Source: Ornithorhynchus anatinus (lineage: Eukaryota > Chordata > Mammalia > Monotremata > Ornithorhynchidae). Taken from it: a stretch of 64,000 nucleotides of DNA. The notes beneath the pieces were generated by a model. The model was not told where the DNA came from. It did no database searches and was given only the letters and a program-made list of their open reading frames with translations. Below, piece after piece: positions 50,481 through 63,105 of the stretch (positions are counted from its first letter, which is position 1; every line of letters starts with the position of its first letter). A program made the translations under genes and the position numbers. The stretch spans positions 17,288,337-17,352,336 of the forward strand of contig NC_041748.1 of assembly GCF_004115215.2 (NCBI RefSeq), in the 5' to 3' direction.

Positions 50481-51260
50481 TATAATTCAGTCCATCAATC
50501 AGTCAGTCAATCAAACAAAGTGATTCACTCAAGATCCCCAAAGCGGCAAGAGCAGAGCGCCAGAGCGGGAAGTAGAACCTGGGACCTTTGACTTCCAGGG
50601 CTGTGCTCCTAACCCATAACCCAGTCTCCAGCCCTAATATTTTAAGTTGATGCAGTTATTTATCATATATGCTTATATATTTTTGGTTCTCGGATGCCCA
50701 CCAGACTTCAGTAAAAATGGGGCTTTAATAAAATGGGGCGATCACTTCTTCAAAAGCTAGAGAGTTGCATTATTAGGAACTGTAGCCAGGGATTTGGGAT
50801 GGTTTGATGAATTATTGCTCTATATTTCTTTCTCGCGACATATATATGATTAGTAAATGTTGTCGGCGCACTGATTAACGTTGTTTATTTCTTAATTAGG
50901 TTGAGGATCATCTGTCTCATGCTTACAAAATAACCGTCTGATTAATGCGTCGGGATTTCCATTTTCATTAAGTTCCTGACTGTGTTCCGTACCAATTAGC
51001 TCCAATACAGCAGGCAGATCTGGGATGTAAGAGTTACAATTTTCGCCCATTAAGTAATAACTGTTATATTGATTGGTGCTAATCGAGCACAGATAGTAAA
51101 TACACACTAGGCTGGATTTAAATGATATAGTAAGTTGGGGTTCTCCCTTCAGCGTGATTCCCGTCCAAGGAAACCACAGCAGTGGGACTTCCGGGCTGTC
51201 AAATGGCCAGAACTTTCTAGACTTTCAGACTTCACATTTAGGACAAGGGGAAGAGGAAAA
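50480..51260. other. Unique AT-rich island, strong candidate conserved non-coding element
   Basis: The longest stretch without SINEs in the right half. From 50640 on it is AT-rich, with CACTGATTAACGTTG, CTTAATTAGG (50891-50900), CTGATTAATGCGTC and ACCAATTAGCTCC. No exon or splice pair recognised. Confidence 0.5.
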
Positions 51261-51264
51261 AATC

Positions 51265-52265
51265 ATGACCCCGGGAAAAGAGCAAATGAGTGGGAGCCAG
51301 GCAATCCGGCTCCTTAATCCCAACTCCACCGCTTGCCTGCTGCGTGACCTTGAGCGAGTCACTTGACTGTGCTGGGCCTTGGCTTCATCATCTGTAAAAT
51401 GGGGATGAAATTCCTGTTTTCCCATCACTATAGATTGTGAGCTCAGTGTAGGACATGGACTGCTTCTGATCCTCATTATCTTGTAACTACCCCAGTGCTT
51501 AATACAGTGTTTGGCACAAATATGTCCACACTTGACTCCTCTAATGCCAACCTTCTCACTGTACCTTGATCTCATCTATCTTGCCGGAGACCTCTTGCCC
51601 ACGTCCTGCCTCTGGCCTGGAAAGCCCTCCCTCCTCATATCCGACCGATAAGGACTGTCCCTCCCTTTGCAGCCTTATTGAAGGCCCATCTCCTCTACAT
51701 GTCTGCCCTCCCTCCTCATAAAGGACTGATAAGGACTGTCCCTCCCTTTGCAGCCTTATTGAAGGCCCATCTCCTCCACATGTCTGCTGTGTGACCTTGG
51801 GCAAGTCATTTCACTTCTCTGGGCCTCGGTTCCCTCATCTGGAAAATGAGGATTGAGACTGTGAGCCCCACAGAGGGCAGGGATTGAGTCCATTCCAATT
51901 TGCTTGTATCCAACCCAGCACTTGGATTAGTGCCTGGCACACTGCGCTTGACAAATACCACTGTAAGAGAAGCAGCATGGCTCAGTTGAAAGAGCCTGGG
52001 CTTGGGAGTCAGAAGTCATGGGTTCGAATCCCGGCTCTGCCACTTGTCAGCTGTGTGACTGTGGGCAAGTCACTTCACTTCTCAATGTCTCAGTTACCTC
52101 ATCCGTAAAATGGGGATTAACTGTGAGCCTCACGTGAGACAACCTGATTACCCTGTATCTACCCCAGCGCTTAGAACAGCGCTCTGCACATAGTAAGCGC
52201 TTAACAAATATCAAGCTTATTATTATCATCATCATCATCATCATCATCATTATTATTATTATTAT
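51265..52265 (+). repeat. Mon-1 copies around an internally duplicated L2 fragment
   Basis: Mon-1 (about 51285-51525), L2 3' region (about 51530-51780) with an ~80-bp tandem duplication (51625-51702 and 51705-51782), headless Mon-1 (51783-51960) and complete Mon-1 (51966-52225) ending in (ATC)n/(ATT)n to 52265. Confidence 0.82.
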
Positions 52266-52269
52266 ATGA

Positions 52270-52935
52270 AGATAGAGGGTGCCCAGGCCAGAGGCCAGAT
52301 GTGGGCAAGAGGTCGGCGGTGCGATGGAAGGAGAAGGATGAAAAGACACTGGGGAGACTGGTGACTGCCAGTATTTAAGGCCCTTCGCCCCATGAGATGC
52401 AGATTCCCAAGATCAATTGCGGCGGGCATCCGTCCCCCCCAGGGCACCGTCCAGCCTGCCTCCAGCCACCAGCCAGACACGGCTTTCCTCCAGGGGGGCT
52501 TCCTCGCCCGGCCGTAATAATCCTCCCTCCATCCAAGGCAAGGGCCCATCGCCCGTTAGGAAAAATCAAAGCCAGCCACTTCAGGCGGAGCTTTAGGCAG
52601 TGGGGAACCGAGCGGCAAGGGAAAACGGTGGCAGAAGCTGAAATTAACAAGCTCCTTGGGTGAAGGTTTTAATTAAAAATGCTAGAGAATTATTTCCTTA
52701 ATTTGTACCCTTCTTCTCAGTAATCACTTTGCCGCTACCCTCTATGTGCTCTGCAGATTTTATCTACAGCTGCTTTAATGGATGGGTTCAGCTTCTTGAC
52801 AAGTGGGTCTTCACTGAGGGGTGGTTATTTGGAGAGCGGGGTACAAATAAAGGCCAGGAGGAAGTCGAGGTGGATGGGTGGGTTAATGAAGGGAGGCTAA
52901 GGGCTGGAAAAGTCCTTAACAAACCTCTCCCAGCA
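52270..52935. other. Unique island, possible conserved non-coding element
   Basis: About 660 bp without Mon-1 or clear L2 apart from a short L2-like edge (52270-52380). GAAGGTTTTAATTAAAAATG and TTCCTTAATTTGTACC near 52670-52705. Confidence 0.45.
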
Positions 52936-52939
52936 TCCT

Positions 52940-54600
52940 CAAAGCAGCGTGGCCTATTGGATAGAACCCAGGCCTGGGAGTCACGAGGAACTGGGTTCTA
53001 ATCTTGGCTCCGCCAAGTGTATTCTCTGTGACCTTGGGCAAGTCACTTGACTTCTGTCCCTTGTCCGTTAAATGGATTAAGACTGTGAGCCCCCTGTGGG
53101 ACAGGGACTGTGTCAAATCTGATTTTCTTGTATCCACTCCAGCACTTAATACAGTGCCTGGCTCGAAGTAAGTGCTTAACAAATACCGCAGTTATTATTA
53201 CTATTACCTGGGTTTCCGACAGATGAGTATTTAATAATAATAACGATAGCATTTGTTAAGCTCCTACTATGTGCCAAGCACCGTTCTAATTCACGAAGCA
53301 GCACGGTGTAGTAGATAGAGCATGGGCCCGGGAGTAGGAAGGTCATGGGTCTAATCCCCGCTCCATCAGTTGTCTTCTGTGTGACCTTGGGCAAGTCACT
53401 TAGCTTCTCTGTTACCTCATCTGTAAAATAGAGATTGAGACAGTGAGCCCCAAGTGGGACGCGGGCTGTGTCCAACATGATTTGCTTGTATCCACCCCAG
53501 TGCTTAGTACAGTGCCCGGCACACGATACGCGCTGAACAAATCCTACTGTTATTATTATTATTATTACTAATTCTCAAGGAACTCCTGGAAAAGAAATTC
53601 CACCACTTCTCTGTTCAGTCCCTTGATAGACCTTCCATCTCTCAGCCCCACAACTGGAAGTCAGGCAGGTCTTGGGCTCGCAGCCAGGAAAAGCATAGAG
53701 AGCCACATCAAACATCTATTCCACTTTCACAGATCTTTCAAAAACATCAGAAGACATCAGTCGATCTGTACTCTGGAGATCACTTAGCAACTTTGAGAAG
53801 CGGCGTAGCTTAGCAGGAAGAGCAGGGGCCTGGGAGTCAGGGGACCCCGGAGGCTGATCCCGCTCCTCCTCTTGTCTGCTGCGTGACCTAGGGAGAGTCA
53901 CTTGACTTCTCCGCGCCTTAGTTACCTCAGCTGTAAAATGGGGATTAGGACTTTGAGCCCCAAATGGGACATGGACTGTGTCCTATGGGATCAGCATGTA
54001 TCTACCCTAATGTATAGTCCACATAGTAAGCGCTTAACAACTGACATTAAAAACCAAAAACAAAAAAAAACTGTGGATGTCCAGAGAAATTCTTTGAGAT
54101 ATGGAGGGTATTCATTCATTCAATAGTATTTATTGAGTGCTTACTATGTGCAGTGTACTAAGCGCTTGGAATCTACAGGGTACCCAGTGGGACCTGGGCT
54201 AGTGCTGCAGACCCTCTGTCCCAGTCATCCTCCATCGCTAAAGGGGCAAAGCAAGTAAGGTCGTTGTGAGCAGGGAATGTTCTAAGCACTGGGTTAGTTA
54301 CAGGTAATCAGGCCGGATACTGTCCATGTCCCACAAAATAATGTTGGTATTTGTTAAGTGCTTACTATGTGCCAAGTACTGTTGTAAGCGCTGGGGTGGA
54401 TAAGAGGTAATCAGATTGTCCCACGTGGGGTTCGCAGACTTAATCCCCATTTTCCAGATGAAGTAACTGAGGCCCAGAGAAGTGAAGTGACTCGCCCAAA
54501 GTCACCCAGCTAACCAGTGGCGGAGCTGGGATTAGAACGCACGACTTCTGACTCCCAAGCCCGGTCTCTGTCCACTGAGCCTCGCTGCTTCTCTATTCTT
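52940..54600. repeat. Mon-1 and L2 mosaic
   Basis: Plus-strand Mon-1 copies at about 52943-53205, 53300-53570 and 53793-54045; antisense Mon-1 start 53230-53292; antisense L2 tail about 54108-54175; antisense Mon-1 54335-54592, preceded by a partial one (54265-54335). Unique sequence at 53575-53790. Confidence 0.78.
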
Positions 54601-55095
54601 CCAAGTGCTTGGTACCAGTGCTCTGCACACAGTAAGTGCCCAGTAATTACCTTGGATTGATTGACTGTTGAGTTCTTGGGAAAGCAGAAGAAAAACAAAG
54701 AGTTCGCAATCTAAGGAGGGAACAGGCAGGCACAAATTATTTCCAAAGAGAGAAAACACTCTCTCTCTCTCTTTCTCGCTCTTTCTCTCTCGCTCTCTGT
54801 TGGAGGCCTCAATTATTTCTTCCTGTTGGATACAAGTGACTTGGGACTAACCTGCCTGAAAGAGAGAATGAATCGGGCCATGATTCTAAGGGACGATAAA
54901 AGTAGTATTTTTTTTTTGTGCTTCAGCCTGAAATGACTTGCCTTGCCTACAAGATGAATACAAAGCATAAAGAGTGATGAATGGGAATGATTGCTAAAGC
55001 AGTGGAAAATATTGTGAGCCCCAAAGCAAAGTCACATCTGGAAGATGAAAGATACATCTTGAGAAAACTTGCACCCATCTTCATCTCTCTGCCAG
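54600..55095. other. L2 tail, CT microsatellite and unique AT-rich sequence
   Basis: L2 end (about 54595-54665), antisense L2-like piece to 54740, CT-rich repeat (54755-54800) and unique AT-rich sequence to 55095. Confidence 0.5.
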
Positions 55096-55099
55096 ACCG

Positions 55100-55690
55100 A
55101 GGAGCAGTGCGGCTTAGGGGTAGAGCAAAAGCCTGGAAGTCTGAAGGACTTGGGTTCTAATCCCAGCTCCACCGCTTGTCTGCTGGGTGACCTTGGGCAA
55201 GTCACTTCACTTCTCTGGGCCTCAGGAACCTCATCTGTAAAATGGGGATTAAGACTGGGAGCCCCACGGGGGACATGGACTGTGTCCGATCTGATAGTCT
55301 TGTATCTACCCCAGAGCGAAGTAGCTAAGAACAGTTCTTGGCATGAAGTAAGCTCTTGACAAACACCATTTTTAAAAAAAAGAAGAAAAAAGAAAATGAA
55401 AAGAATTTCTGCAGCAAGCTTTAAAAAAAAAAATGCAAAAAAGGATTTCTGCAGCAGCAGCAGCCTCAGCTGGCCTGTCCGGCCTTTACACACCTTGGTG
55501 CTTTTTGATGACATTGAGCCGACTGAATTGTACTTTCCAGGTGCTTAGTACAGTGCTCTGCACAAGTAAGCGCTTAATAAGCGCTCACCCCACAGCGGAC
55601 TGTGTACTCCCCCAGGTACTTATTAGAGAGCTTCGCTTTGCACTTAAAAAGCGTTCAATAAATCTGAGTGGCTGTCAGATGCACATCTGA
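55100..55690 (+). repeat. Mon-1 SINE, A-rich tract and L2 tails
   Basis: Mon-1 (about 55102-55370), A-rich sequence with a duplicated AAAAGGATTTCTGCAGCA/AAAAGAATTTCTGCAGCA block (about 55398 and 55438), then L2 ends (about 55525-55590 and 55600-55675). Confidence 0.78.
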
Positions 55691-56085
55691 CTGGGATACC
55701 GTCAATGAAGCCCACATGGAAACAGGGAATGGACTGAATGACCTTTGGTGCGTCCTTCTCTCCCAGAGATCGTTCTCTTCTCGGGCAAAGACTCATTTCC
55801 CTCGCGGAGGCTCGAGTCTGACTGGGCTCCACAGACGATCCGACGGAAACGGCAGAGCAGGGGAGGCAGAAAGGGCGGGTGGAAACGGACCCTGAAATAT
55901 GATTGTCCCAGCCCAATAAAACGTGTTCGATGACCTGCCAGGAGCAATTGCCTTATTAAACTGTATCCGAGTGGAGCGGTAGATGGCTCGGAGGTGGTAT
56001 CAACGAGGGCCGAATCGATCGCCCGACCTTGAGGGAGCGGGCCGGACAGGGGAGTTGTCAAGGTAGTGACTGGAAAATCTCCATT
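55690..56085. other. Unique island, possible conserved non-coding element
   Basis: About 395 bp unique. GTCCCAGCCCAATAAAACG near 55905 and GCCTTATTAAACTG near 55950. The minus strand is open for about 150 codons but shows no known motif. Confidence 0.42.
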
Positions 56086-56089
56086 AGAG

Positions 56090-56455
56090 AAGCAGGGTGG
56101 CCTAAAGGATAGAACAGCAGCATGGTATAGAAGAGAGAGCACGGGCCTGTGAATCATTTATGTAATTTATAATAATAATAATTGGGATATTTGTTAAGTG
56201 CGTATTACGTGCCAGACACTGCATTAAGCGCTGGGCTGGATGTAAGCAAATCGGACTGAACACAGTCACTGCCCCATGTGGTGCTCGCACTCTCAATCTC
56301 CATTTTCCAGATGAGGGAACTGAGGCCCAGAGAAGTGAAGTGACTTCCCCAAGGTCACCCAGCTGACAAATGGCAGAGACGGGTTTAGAACCCAGGTCCT
56401 TCTGATTCCCAGGCCTGGGATCTCTCCACTAAGCCAGGCTGCTTCTCTATCATTA
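56090..56455 (-). repeat. Mon-1 head and antisense Mon-1
   Basis: Two partial plus-strand heads (56090-56155) then an antisense Mon-1 (56170-56450). Confidence 0.82.
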
Positions 56456-56960
56456 CACTGCTTAATTAAGGCTTTGTCATAGCTGCTGTTCTGAGCCCCT
56501 TTTTCCTGGGGATTTGTAATTCAATTGTCAAAACTAATTCGGGGCTGGAACTGCACATATAAATCCTCAGCTCCCAGAGCTGGTTTCAGGGGGAGCGATG
56601 AAGTCGGGGGTCACAGACTTTCATTTGGATCCATTTTAAGCCCCGGGATTGTACCCGCCGAAGCCATTTATGGTTCAGCGAGTGGAAGACTCATTGTTCA
56701 CTCACGCAGCGGGTTTCTGTGAGGGCAGAAATGAGGTAATTAATATGGGAATGCTTTGGGAATTAAAGTGCTCTAGAAAACCAAGGTATTATTGCTTTCG
56801 TGTACCCCGCTCCTTGGGGGAGGGTTGCTGACCTTGAAATGGCAGAAACATCGTCTAGTGGGATACTAGCGATTTCCGATCTTATTATTCTTCTTCTCTT
56901 CCTCAAGAATGAGTTTTGGAGTCTCTAATTCTGGTCTAGGGAGGCTGCCAATTGTTGGTG
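56455..56960. other. Unique AT-rich island, strong candidate conserved non-coding element
   Basis: About 500 bp unique. CTGCTTAATTAAGGC (near 56458-56472), GTAATTCAATTGTC, CTAATTCGGGG and GAGGTAATTAATATGG (near 56730) recur. Confidence 0.5.
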
Positions 56961-58290
56961 AACTCTGCTTTATTGAAGGCCCATCTCCTCCAAGAGACCT
57001 TCGCTGACTAAAGTCCTCTTTCCTCTTCTCCCGCTCCCCTCTGCATTGCCCTGACTCGCTCCCTCTGCTCTTCCTCCATTCCAGCCCCACAGCAGGTACG
57101 TCCATGTGTGTCATTTATTTATTTTGATTTATATTAATGTCTCTCTCCCACCATGTAGATTGTAAGCTTGTTTTGAGCAGGGGATGTCTGTTTATTGTTG
57201 TACTGTACTCTCCCAAGCGCTTAATACAGAACTCTGCTCACAGTAAGTGCTCAATAAATAAGATTGGCTGAATGCAGAGGCCTCTCCTCCCAGAAGTCTT
57301 TCCTGCCTAAATCCTCCTTTCCTCTTCTCCTAATCCCTTCTGCTTCACCCTGACTTGCTCTCTTTATTCATCCCCCCTCCCAACCCCACAGCACTTATGT
57401 CGATATCTGTCATTTATTTATTTCTATTAATGCCTGTCTCCCCCTCTAGACTGTAAGCTCACTGGGGGCAGGTAATGTGTCTGTTGTATTGTTCTACTGT
57501 ACTCTCGCTCGTGTTAAGTACAGCACTCTGCACACAGTAAGCGCTCAATAAATATGATTGACTGCACAGCACTGTACTAAGCACTTGGGAGAGTACAGCA
57601 TAACAGAGTTGGTAGACGCATTTCCTGTTCAAAACCAGAATGTTTCTTGGCCTTTCCAGGCACCCAGGGAGGGTGAGAAGCCGTGTATCCTAATGGTTAG
57701 AGCCCAGGCCTACAGGTTGAAGGACCTGGGTTTTAATCCCTGCTCAGCTACTTGCCTACTGTGTGACCTTGGGCAAGTTGCTTCGCTTCTCTGGGCCTCA
57801 GTTCCTTCATCTGTAAAATGGGGATTAAGACTGCGAGCCCCGTGTGGGATATACACTGTGTCCATCCTGATTAGCTTGTATTTATCCCAGTGCTTAGTAC
57901 CTCAGTTCTTTCATCTGAAAAATGAGGATTCAATACCTGTTCTCCCTCCTGCTTAAACTGTGATGCCCATTTGGGGCCTGCTTATCTTGTTTCTACCCCA
58001 AAGCTTAGAACAGTGCCTGGCACATAGTCAGCACTTAATAAATACTCCCCCTCTTTCAGTGTCACCCCCCCCCCGCCCCCTCTCCACACACAGCACATTC
58101 CATATCCTAATGCTTGTGTGCTTGCTCTAATTTATTTTAATGTCTGTCTCTCCCATTAGATTATGAATTCCTTGAGGGCAAGAACTGTATCCACAAACTC
58201 TATTGTACTATACTCTCCCAAGCGCTTTAGTTCTTTGCTCTGCATGGTAAGCACTCAAATTCCATTGATTGATTGATAGATCGATAATAA
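56960..58290 (+). repeat. L2 3' ends in tandem, Mon-1 and L2 tail
   Basis: Two consecutive L2 3' regions (about 56965-57270 and 57280-57562), antisense L2 tail (57563-57630), Mon-1 (about 57675-57900) with a second CORE/tail (57900-58040), and an L2 3' region (about 58045-58275) with a C run at 58065-58075. Confidence 0.78.
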
Positions 58291-59100
58291 TCATAACTAT
58301 TTTTAGGCACTTCCTGTTTGCTAAGCGTTGGAGTAGAAATTAAGGTAATCAGATTGGACACAGCCCACCTGGAGCAACCAGACCAAGGGCAAGGAGAACA
58401 TGAACTCAATCCCCATTTTACAGTTGAGGAAACTGTGGCCCGGAGAGATTAAGCCACTTGCCTGAGGTCACACAGGAGGTCAGTCAATCAATGAATGATA
58501 TTTATTGAGCATTCACCGTATGCAGAACACTGTACTCAGCACTTGGGAGAGTACAACAGAGTTTGTAGACCTCTTCCAGGGGCACTGCTGTGCATTGCTG
58601 ATCTCTCCTTTTTTGTAGTATTTGTTAAGGGCTCACTAGATATCGAACACCATTCTAAGCACTCGGGTAGATACAAGTTAATTAGGTGGTACGCAGACCC
58701 TGTACTGCTTGGGATTCACAGTCTAAGTAGGAGGGAGAACAAGTATCCCCATTTTACAGTTGAGGAAACTGAGGCCCAGAGAAGTTTAGTGACTGCCCCA
58801 AGGTCACACAGCAAGCAATTGGCAGAGCTGGGATTAGAACCCAGGTCCTCCTGACTCCCAGGACCGTGTTCTCTCCACTAGACCACACTGCTTCTCTTGA
58901 CTCTCAGCCATCCTGGGCTCTTTAGAGAAGCAGCGTGGCTTACTGGCAAGAGCACGGGCTTGGGAGTCAGAGGATGTGAGTTCTAATCCCGGCTCCGGCA
59001 CTTGTCCGGACAACCTGATTGCCAAGTATCTACCCTAGTGCTTAGAACAGTGGTTGGCAGATAGTAAGCACTTAATAAATGCCATCATTATTATTTCCAG
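58290..59100. repeat. Antisense Mon-1 copies, L2 tail and Mon-1
   Basis: Antisense Mon-1 (about 58290-58485), antisense L2 tail (58488-58570), antisense Mon-1 (58610-58895), plus-strand Mon-1 missing its CORE (58925-59090). Confidence 0.8.
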
Positions 59101-60420
59101 CAGGCAATGCCTCCTCTGGGCTTAGATCACGTGGAAGATCACATTGCCATTTTCCCCTGGTTCTCCCCACTCCAAGCCTCTGGGAGTGGCAGGTCAGATT
59201 AGAGTTTTGAAAATACATCCTGTTTTTTAAAATACAGCCCCTTTTTTTTTATGGTATGTTAAGCTCCTATTATGTGCCAGGCACTGCACTAAACACTGGG
59301 ATAGATACAAGATAATCAGGATGGACACAGTCCACGTCCCACATGGGGCTCACAGTCATAATCTCCATTTTACAGATGAGGGAACTGAGGCCCAGGGAAG
59401 GGAAGTGACTCTTCCAAGGTCACATAGCAGGCAAGTGGAGGAACCAGGATGAGAATCCAGGTCCTCTGACACTCAGGCCCAGGCTCTATCCACTAGTCCA
59501 CGGTACTTTTCCTCCCACCTGCTACTCTGGAGGCCTCTCTCTCCCCAGCCCATCCTCCATCCCTTCCAGCTCAGGATCCTTGTTGCCCAGGACTTCTGGG
59601 GACTGAACAAGTTTCCAGTTACTAATTTATTGGCCCAAAATCTACCAGTGACGTCTTCCCCTGGGTCTTGCTCAACACTGACACGTGCAGTTCATGTGCT
59701 TGAGCTTATCCAGAGGACCGAACGCATAAATTGAGAAACAAAAACAGAAACCCAAAATTAGTGTGGCCTAATGGATAGATTCCGAGCCTGAGCCTGGGAG
59801 TCAGAAGGACCTGGATTCTAATCCCAGCTCCCCCACTTGCCTGATCTTGGGCGAGTCACTTAACTTCTCTAGGCCTCCGTTCCCTCATCTGTAAAATGGG
59901 GCCGAAGACTGTGAGCGCCACGTGGGACAGGGAGTGTGTCTTACCTGAAGATCTTGTATCTACCCCCAGCTCTTAGTACAGTACCTGGCACTTAGTAAGC
60001 GTTTAACAGAGGATTAAAAGATAAATGGAAAAACTGCAGAAACTGCTGATCAAATGGATACTTTGGTGCCCCGTTTTTTACTGGGTGGTTTTTTTTTCAG
60101 ACTCTGATAAGTCGTTTAAAAAGTTGTGAGCTTTTTTTCTTTTCAAATAATAATGTTGATATTTGTTAAGCGCTTACTATGTGCAGAGCACTGTTCTAAG
60201 CGCTGGGGTAAACACAGGGGAATCAGGCTGTCCCACGTGGGGCTCACAGTCTTAATCCCCATTTTACAGATGAGGGAACTGAGGCACAGAGAAGTTAAGT
60301 GACTTGCCCGCAGTCACACAGCTGACAAGTGGCAGAGCTGGGATTCGAACTCATGAGCCCTGACTCCAAAGCCCGTGCTCTTTCCACTGCACCACGCTGC
60401 TTCTCTAGACAGTAAACTCA
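59100..60420. repeat. Unique spacers with three Mon-1 copies
   Basis: Antisense Mon-1 (59245-59512), plus-strand Mon-1 (59762-60012), antisense Mon-1 (60148-60408, consensus-like). Unique sequence at 59100-59240, 59515-59755 and 60020-60145. Confidence 0.8.
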
Positions 60421-60935
60421 TTGTGGGCAGGGAATGTCTGCTATATTCTTATATTATATTCTCCCAAGTATTTAGTACAGTACTCTGCACTCAAGAAATA
60501 CAATTAACTGACTGACTGACCACGGTGGGGCATCTTTCCAGGATCTGGGAAAAGCAGAATGGGGCAGGGGAGCTGTCTGAGAGGACAGAAGCTGCAGACA
60601 CACTCACACCATTCCAAGAACAGTTTGAAATGGAGATTTGTCCCTGGGGAGTCAGACCACCCTTTCAGGCGGTTTAATGAGTTAATTAGGAAAAATTGGG
60701 GCAAGTGAGGCAGACATCCCAAGAGGAAACTTATTTAAAGACACAGCCCAGGGTAGAGAATTTTGATTCTCTCCTGGGACGGACAGGGAGATATTCACTT
60801 TCTGCCAGGGTGGCTGATGAATAGGAGAACCAATCAAAGTATGCAAATACAGCTTCTGAGATGCAAGGTAAATAGCTCTGTGGTCTCTGGAACAGAACAA
60901 AGTGGGGTTCTTCCTTCACTTCAAGAAGGGACATG
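60420..60935. other. L2 end and unique island
   Basis: L2 3' end (about 60410-60520) then about 410 bp unique with GGTTTAATGAGTTAATTAGG (60670-60689). Possible conserved non-coding element. Confidence 0.45.
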
Positions 60936-60944
60936 TCCTCTCTG

Positions 60945-61475
60945 ATAATAATATTCATTAAGTTCTTGCTCTGTGCCAATCACTGTTCTAAGCCCTGGGG
61001 TAGGTAGAAAATAATTGGGCGGACACAGTCCCTGTCCCACTTGGGGCTCATGGCCTAAGGGAGAGGGAGAATAGGTGGGGAACCTCCGTTTTTCAGATGA
61101 GAATACAGAGGTCCAGAGAAGTGAAGCGACTTGGCCAAGGTCATCCAGCAGGCAAGTGGCATGGCGAAGTGAAAAAAGCATGGGCCTGGGAGTCAGAAGG
61201 TCATGGATTCTAATCCTGGCTCTGCTTAGTACTGTGCTCCGCACACAGTAAACATTCAGTACCTACGATTGATTGATTGATGGACTGACCTTACTTAGAG
61301 CGAAAAGCTGTGAGCTCTTACTAATTTCCACAGCCAGTATTCCCCTCTTCCTTTTTATTGCTGGTTACAATGGCCAATAGTTATCCAGCTCCTAATGTGT
61401 GCAGAGCACTATATTAAGCACTTGGGAGAGTACATTAGAATCACTAGATAGATTCTTGTTCTCAAGTATGTGGAG
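60945..61475. repeat. Antisense Mon-1, Mon-1 head and L2 tails
   Basis: Antisense Mon-1 (about 60948-61155), plus-strand head (61155-61225), L2 end (61225-61290), antisense L2 tail (about 61372-61465). Confidence 0.75.
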
Positions 61476-61479
61476 GTTT

Positions 61480-61885
61480 ATGGCCAGAGAGAACAGTATC
61501 TGCTCTGAAGACCATCCATTTTGGGGGAGAACATACTCATCCTAACATATTGCAACTAATTAGTGGCATCCAACAGCAGCAAAAATTCAAACTAATTTTT
61601 TTAAAAAATCCATCTAATTGCAGATTATGACCTTTATAATTGGGATCTTTTCAAAAACTTTGTGTTTACAGCTTTTGGGTACTGGCATTTAATAATCTTC
61701 AGAATGATACTCGGCCTCCCTTTTTACTATTAATATAATTATAATTTGCAGGTTTTCCCCATCTGCGCTATGCCATTTCCCCTCCAACATGGGATTCTCC
61801 TGAGAACTTTGGGAATTAAAAAATGATCAGAGGTCAATGCATACTAGTGATATCCCAGTCCTTTCCATCAATCTGCCCTTCCTGT
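61480..61885. other. Unique AT-rich island, possible conserved non-coding element
   Basis: About 400 bp unique and AT-rich: GCAACTAATTAGTGGC (near 61552), CATCTAATTGCAGATTATGA (near 61610) and ATTTAATAATCTTCAG. Confidence 0.47.
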
Positions 61886-61889
61886 GAAA

Positions 61890-62610
61890 GCAGCATTGGA
61901 TTTAGTGGGGAAGAGCACAGGCCTGGGAGTCAGAGGAACTGGTTTCTAATTCTGGCTCTGCCCCTTGCCTGTTGTGTGATCTCGGACAGTTGTTTAACCT
62001 CCCTGGACCTCAGTTTCCTTATCTGCATAATGGGAATAATGGGAATAAAATAAAATAAAATAAAATAAAATAAAATAAAATAAAATGGGTCCTTTATTTA
62101 TTTCAAGGTCAGCAATAAGTGAAGATTATTACTTCACTTCTCTGTGACTAATAAATCCCTCTTAGATTTTGAACCTCGTGTGGGACAGGGTCTATATCTA
62201 ATGTGCTGATCTTGTATAATAATAATAGTTACGGCATTTGTTTTTTGCCTCCTTGTCTTTGGTGCTTAGAACAGTGCTTGGCACATAGTAAGCGCTTAAT
62301 AAATACCATAATTTTTTTTTTCCTCACATAATAAAAATAATTGTGCCTTCGTTAAGTACTTTCTACACTCCTGGCACTGTTCTAAGCGCTGGGGTAGTCA
62401 GAAGCTAATTGGGTTGGACACAGGCCATGTCCCACATAGGGCTCATAGCCTTAATCCCCATTTTACTGATTGAGGGCACTAAAGCAAAGAGAAGTGAAAT
62501 GACTTGCCCAAGGTCCCACAACAGACAAGGAGCCGATGCCAGGATGAGAACCCAGATCCTTCCGACTCCCAGCCCCGTGCTCTATCCGCTAGGCCATGCT
62601 GCTTCTCACA
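61890..62610. repeat. Mon-1 copies with (TAAAA)n microsatellite
   Basis: Plus-strand Mon-1 (about 61890-62040) whose middle is replaced by nine to ten TAAAA units (62043-62087); Mon-1 tail pieces to 62310; antisense Mon-1 (62330-62605). Confidence 0.8.
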
Positions 62611-62838
62611 TAGTGTTTGTTGAGAGAGCTGCTTTTTGCTTGAAAACAATGCTCTCCTTGGGTCTGTCCTCAGTGGTTAACTCATATTTTTCAGTTGGAA
62701 TGCAGCACCGACTGAAGCTTTGTTTTCCCCTGCCCTGAAAACCCTTGCTCTGCCCTCCCGGCTTTTGGTTTTCCAATTTCAGCTCTCCAATCAGCAGTTG
62801 TTTGAAATCCTGCTGTCGCTCATTCACCTCACAAAGAA
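62610..62838. other. Unique island
   Basis: About 230 bp of unique sequence with no exon recognised; CTGAAGCTTTGTTTTCC and CCAATTTCAGCTCTCC are notable only as composition. Confidence 0.4.
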
Positions 62839-62839
62839 T

Positions 62840-63105
62840 CAGTGTGGTCTAGCGTATAGAGCCCCGGCCTGGGAGCCAGAAGGACCTGGGTTCTAATCCC
62901 AGCTCTGCCTCGGGTCTTCTGCATGACCTTGAGCAAGTCACCTAACTTCTCTGTGTCTCAAATCCTACTCCTCCTACTTGGACTGTGAGCCCCATGTGGG
63001 GCAGGGACTGTGTCCAACCTGATTAACCTGTGGCTACCTTGGGGCTTAGTGCAGTGTTTGGCTCATAGTAGGTGCTTTAACAAGTGCCATTATTATCATT
63101 ATTAT
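62840..63105 (+). repeat. Mon-1 SINE
   Basis: Plus-strand copy from AATCAGTGTGGTCTAGCG to the (ATT)n end at about 63104. Confidence 0.87.

Noticed and set aside
55702-56157. Minus-strand open frame of 151 codons
   Set aside because: Crosses from a unique island into a Mon-1 head and has no recognisable domain.
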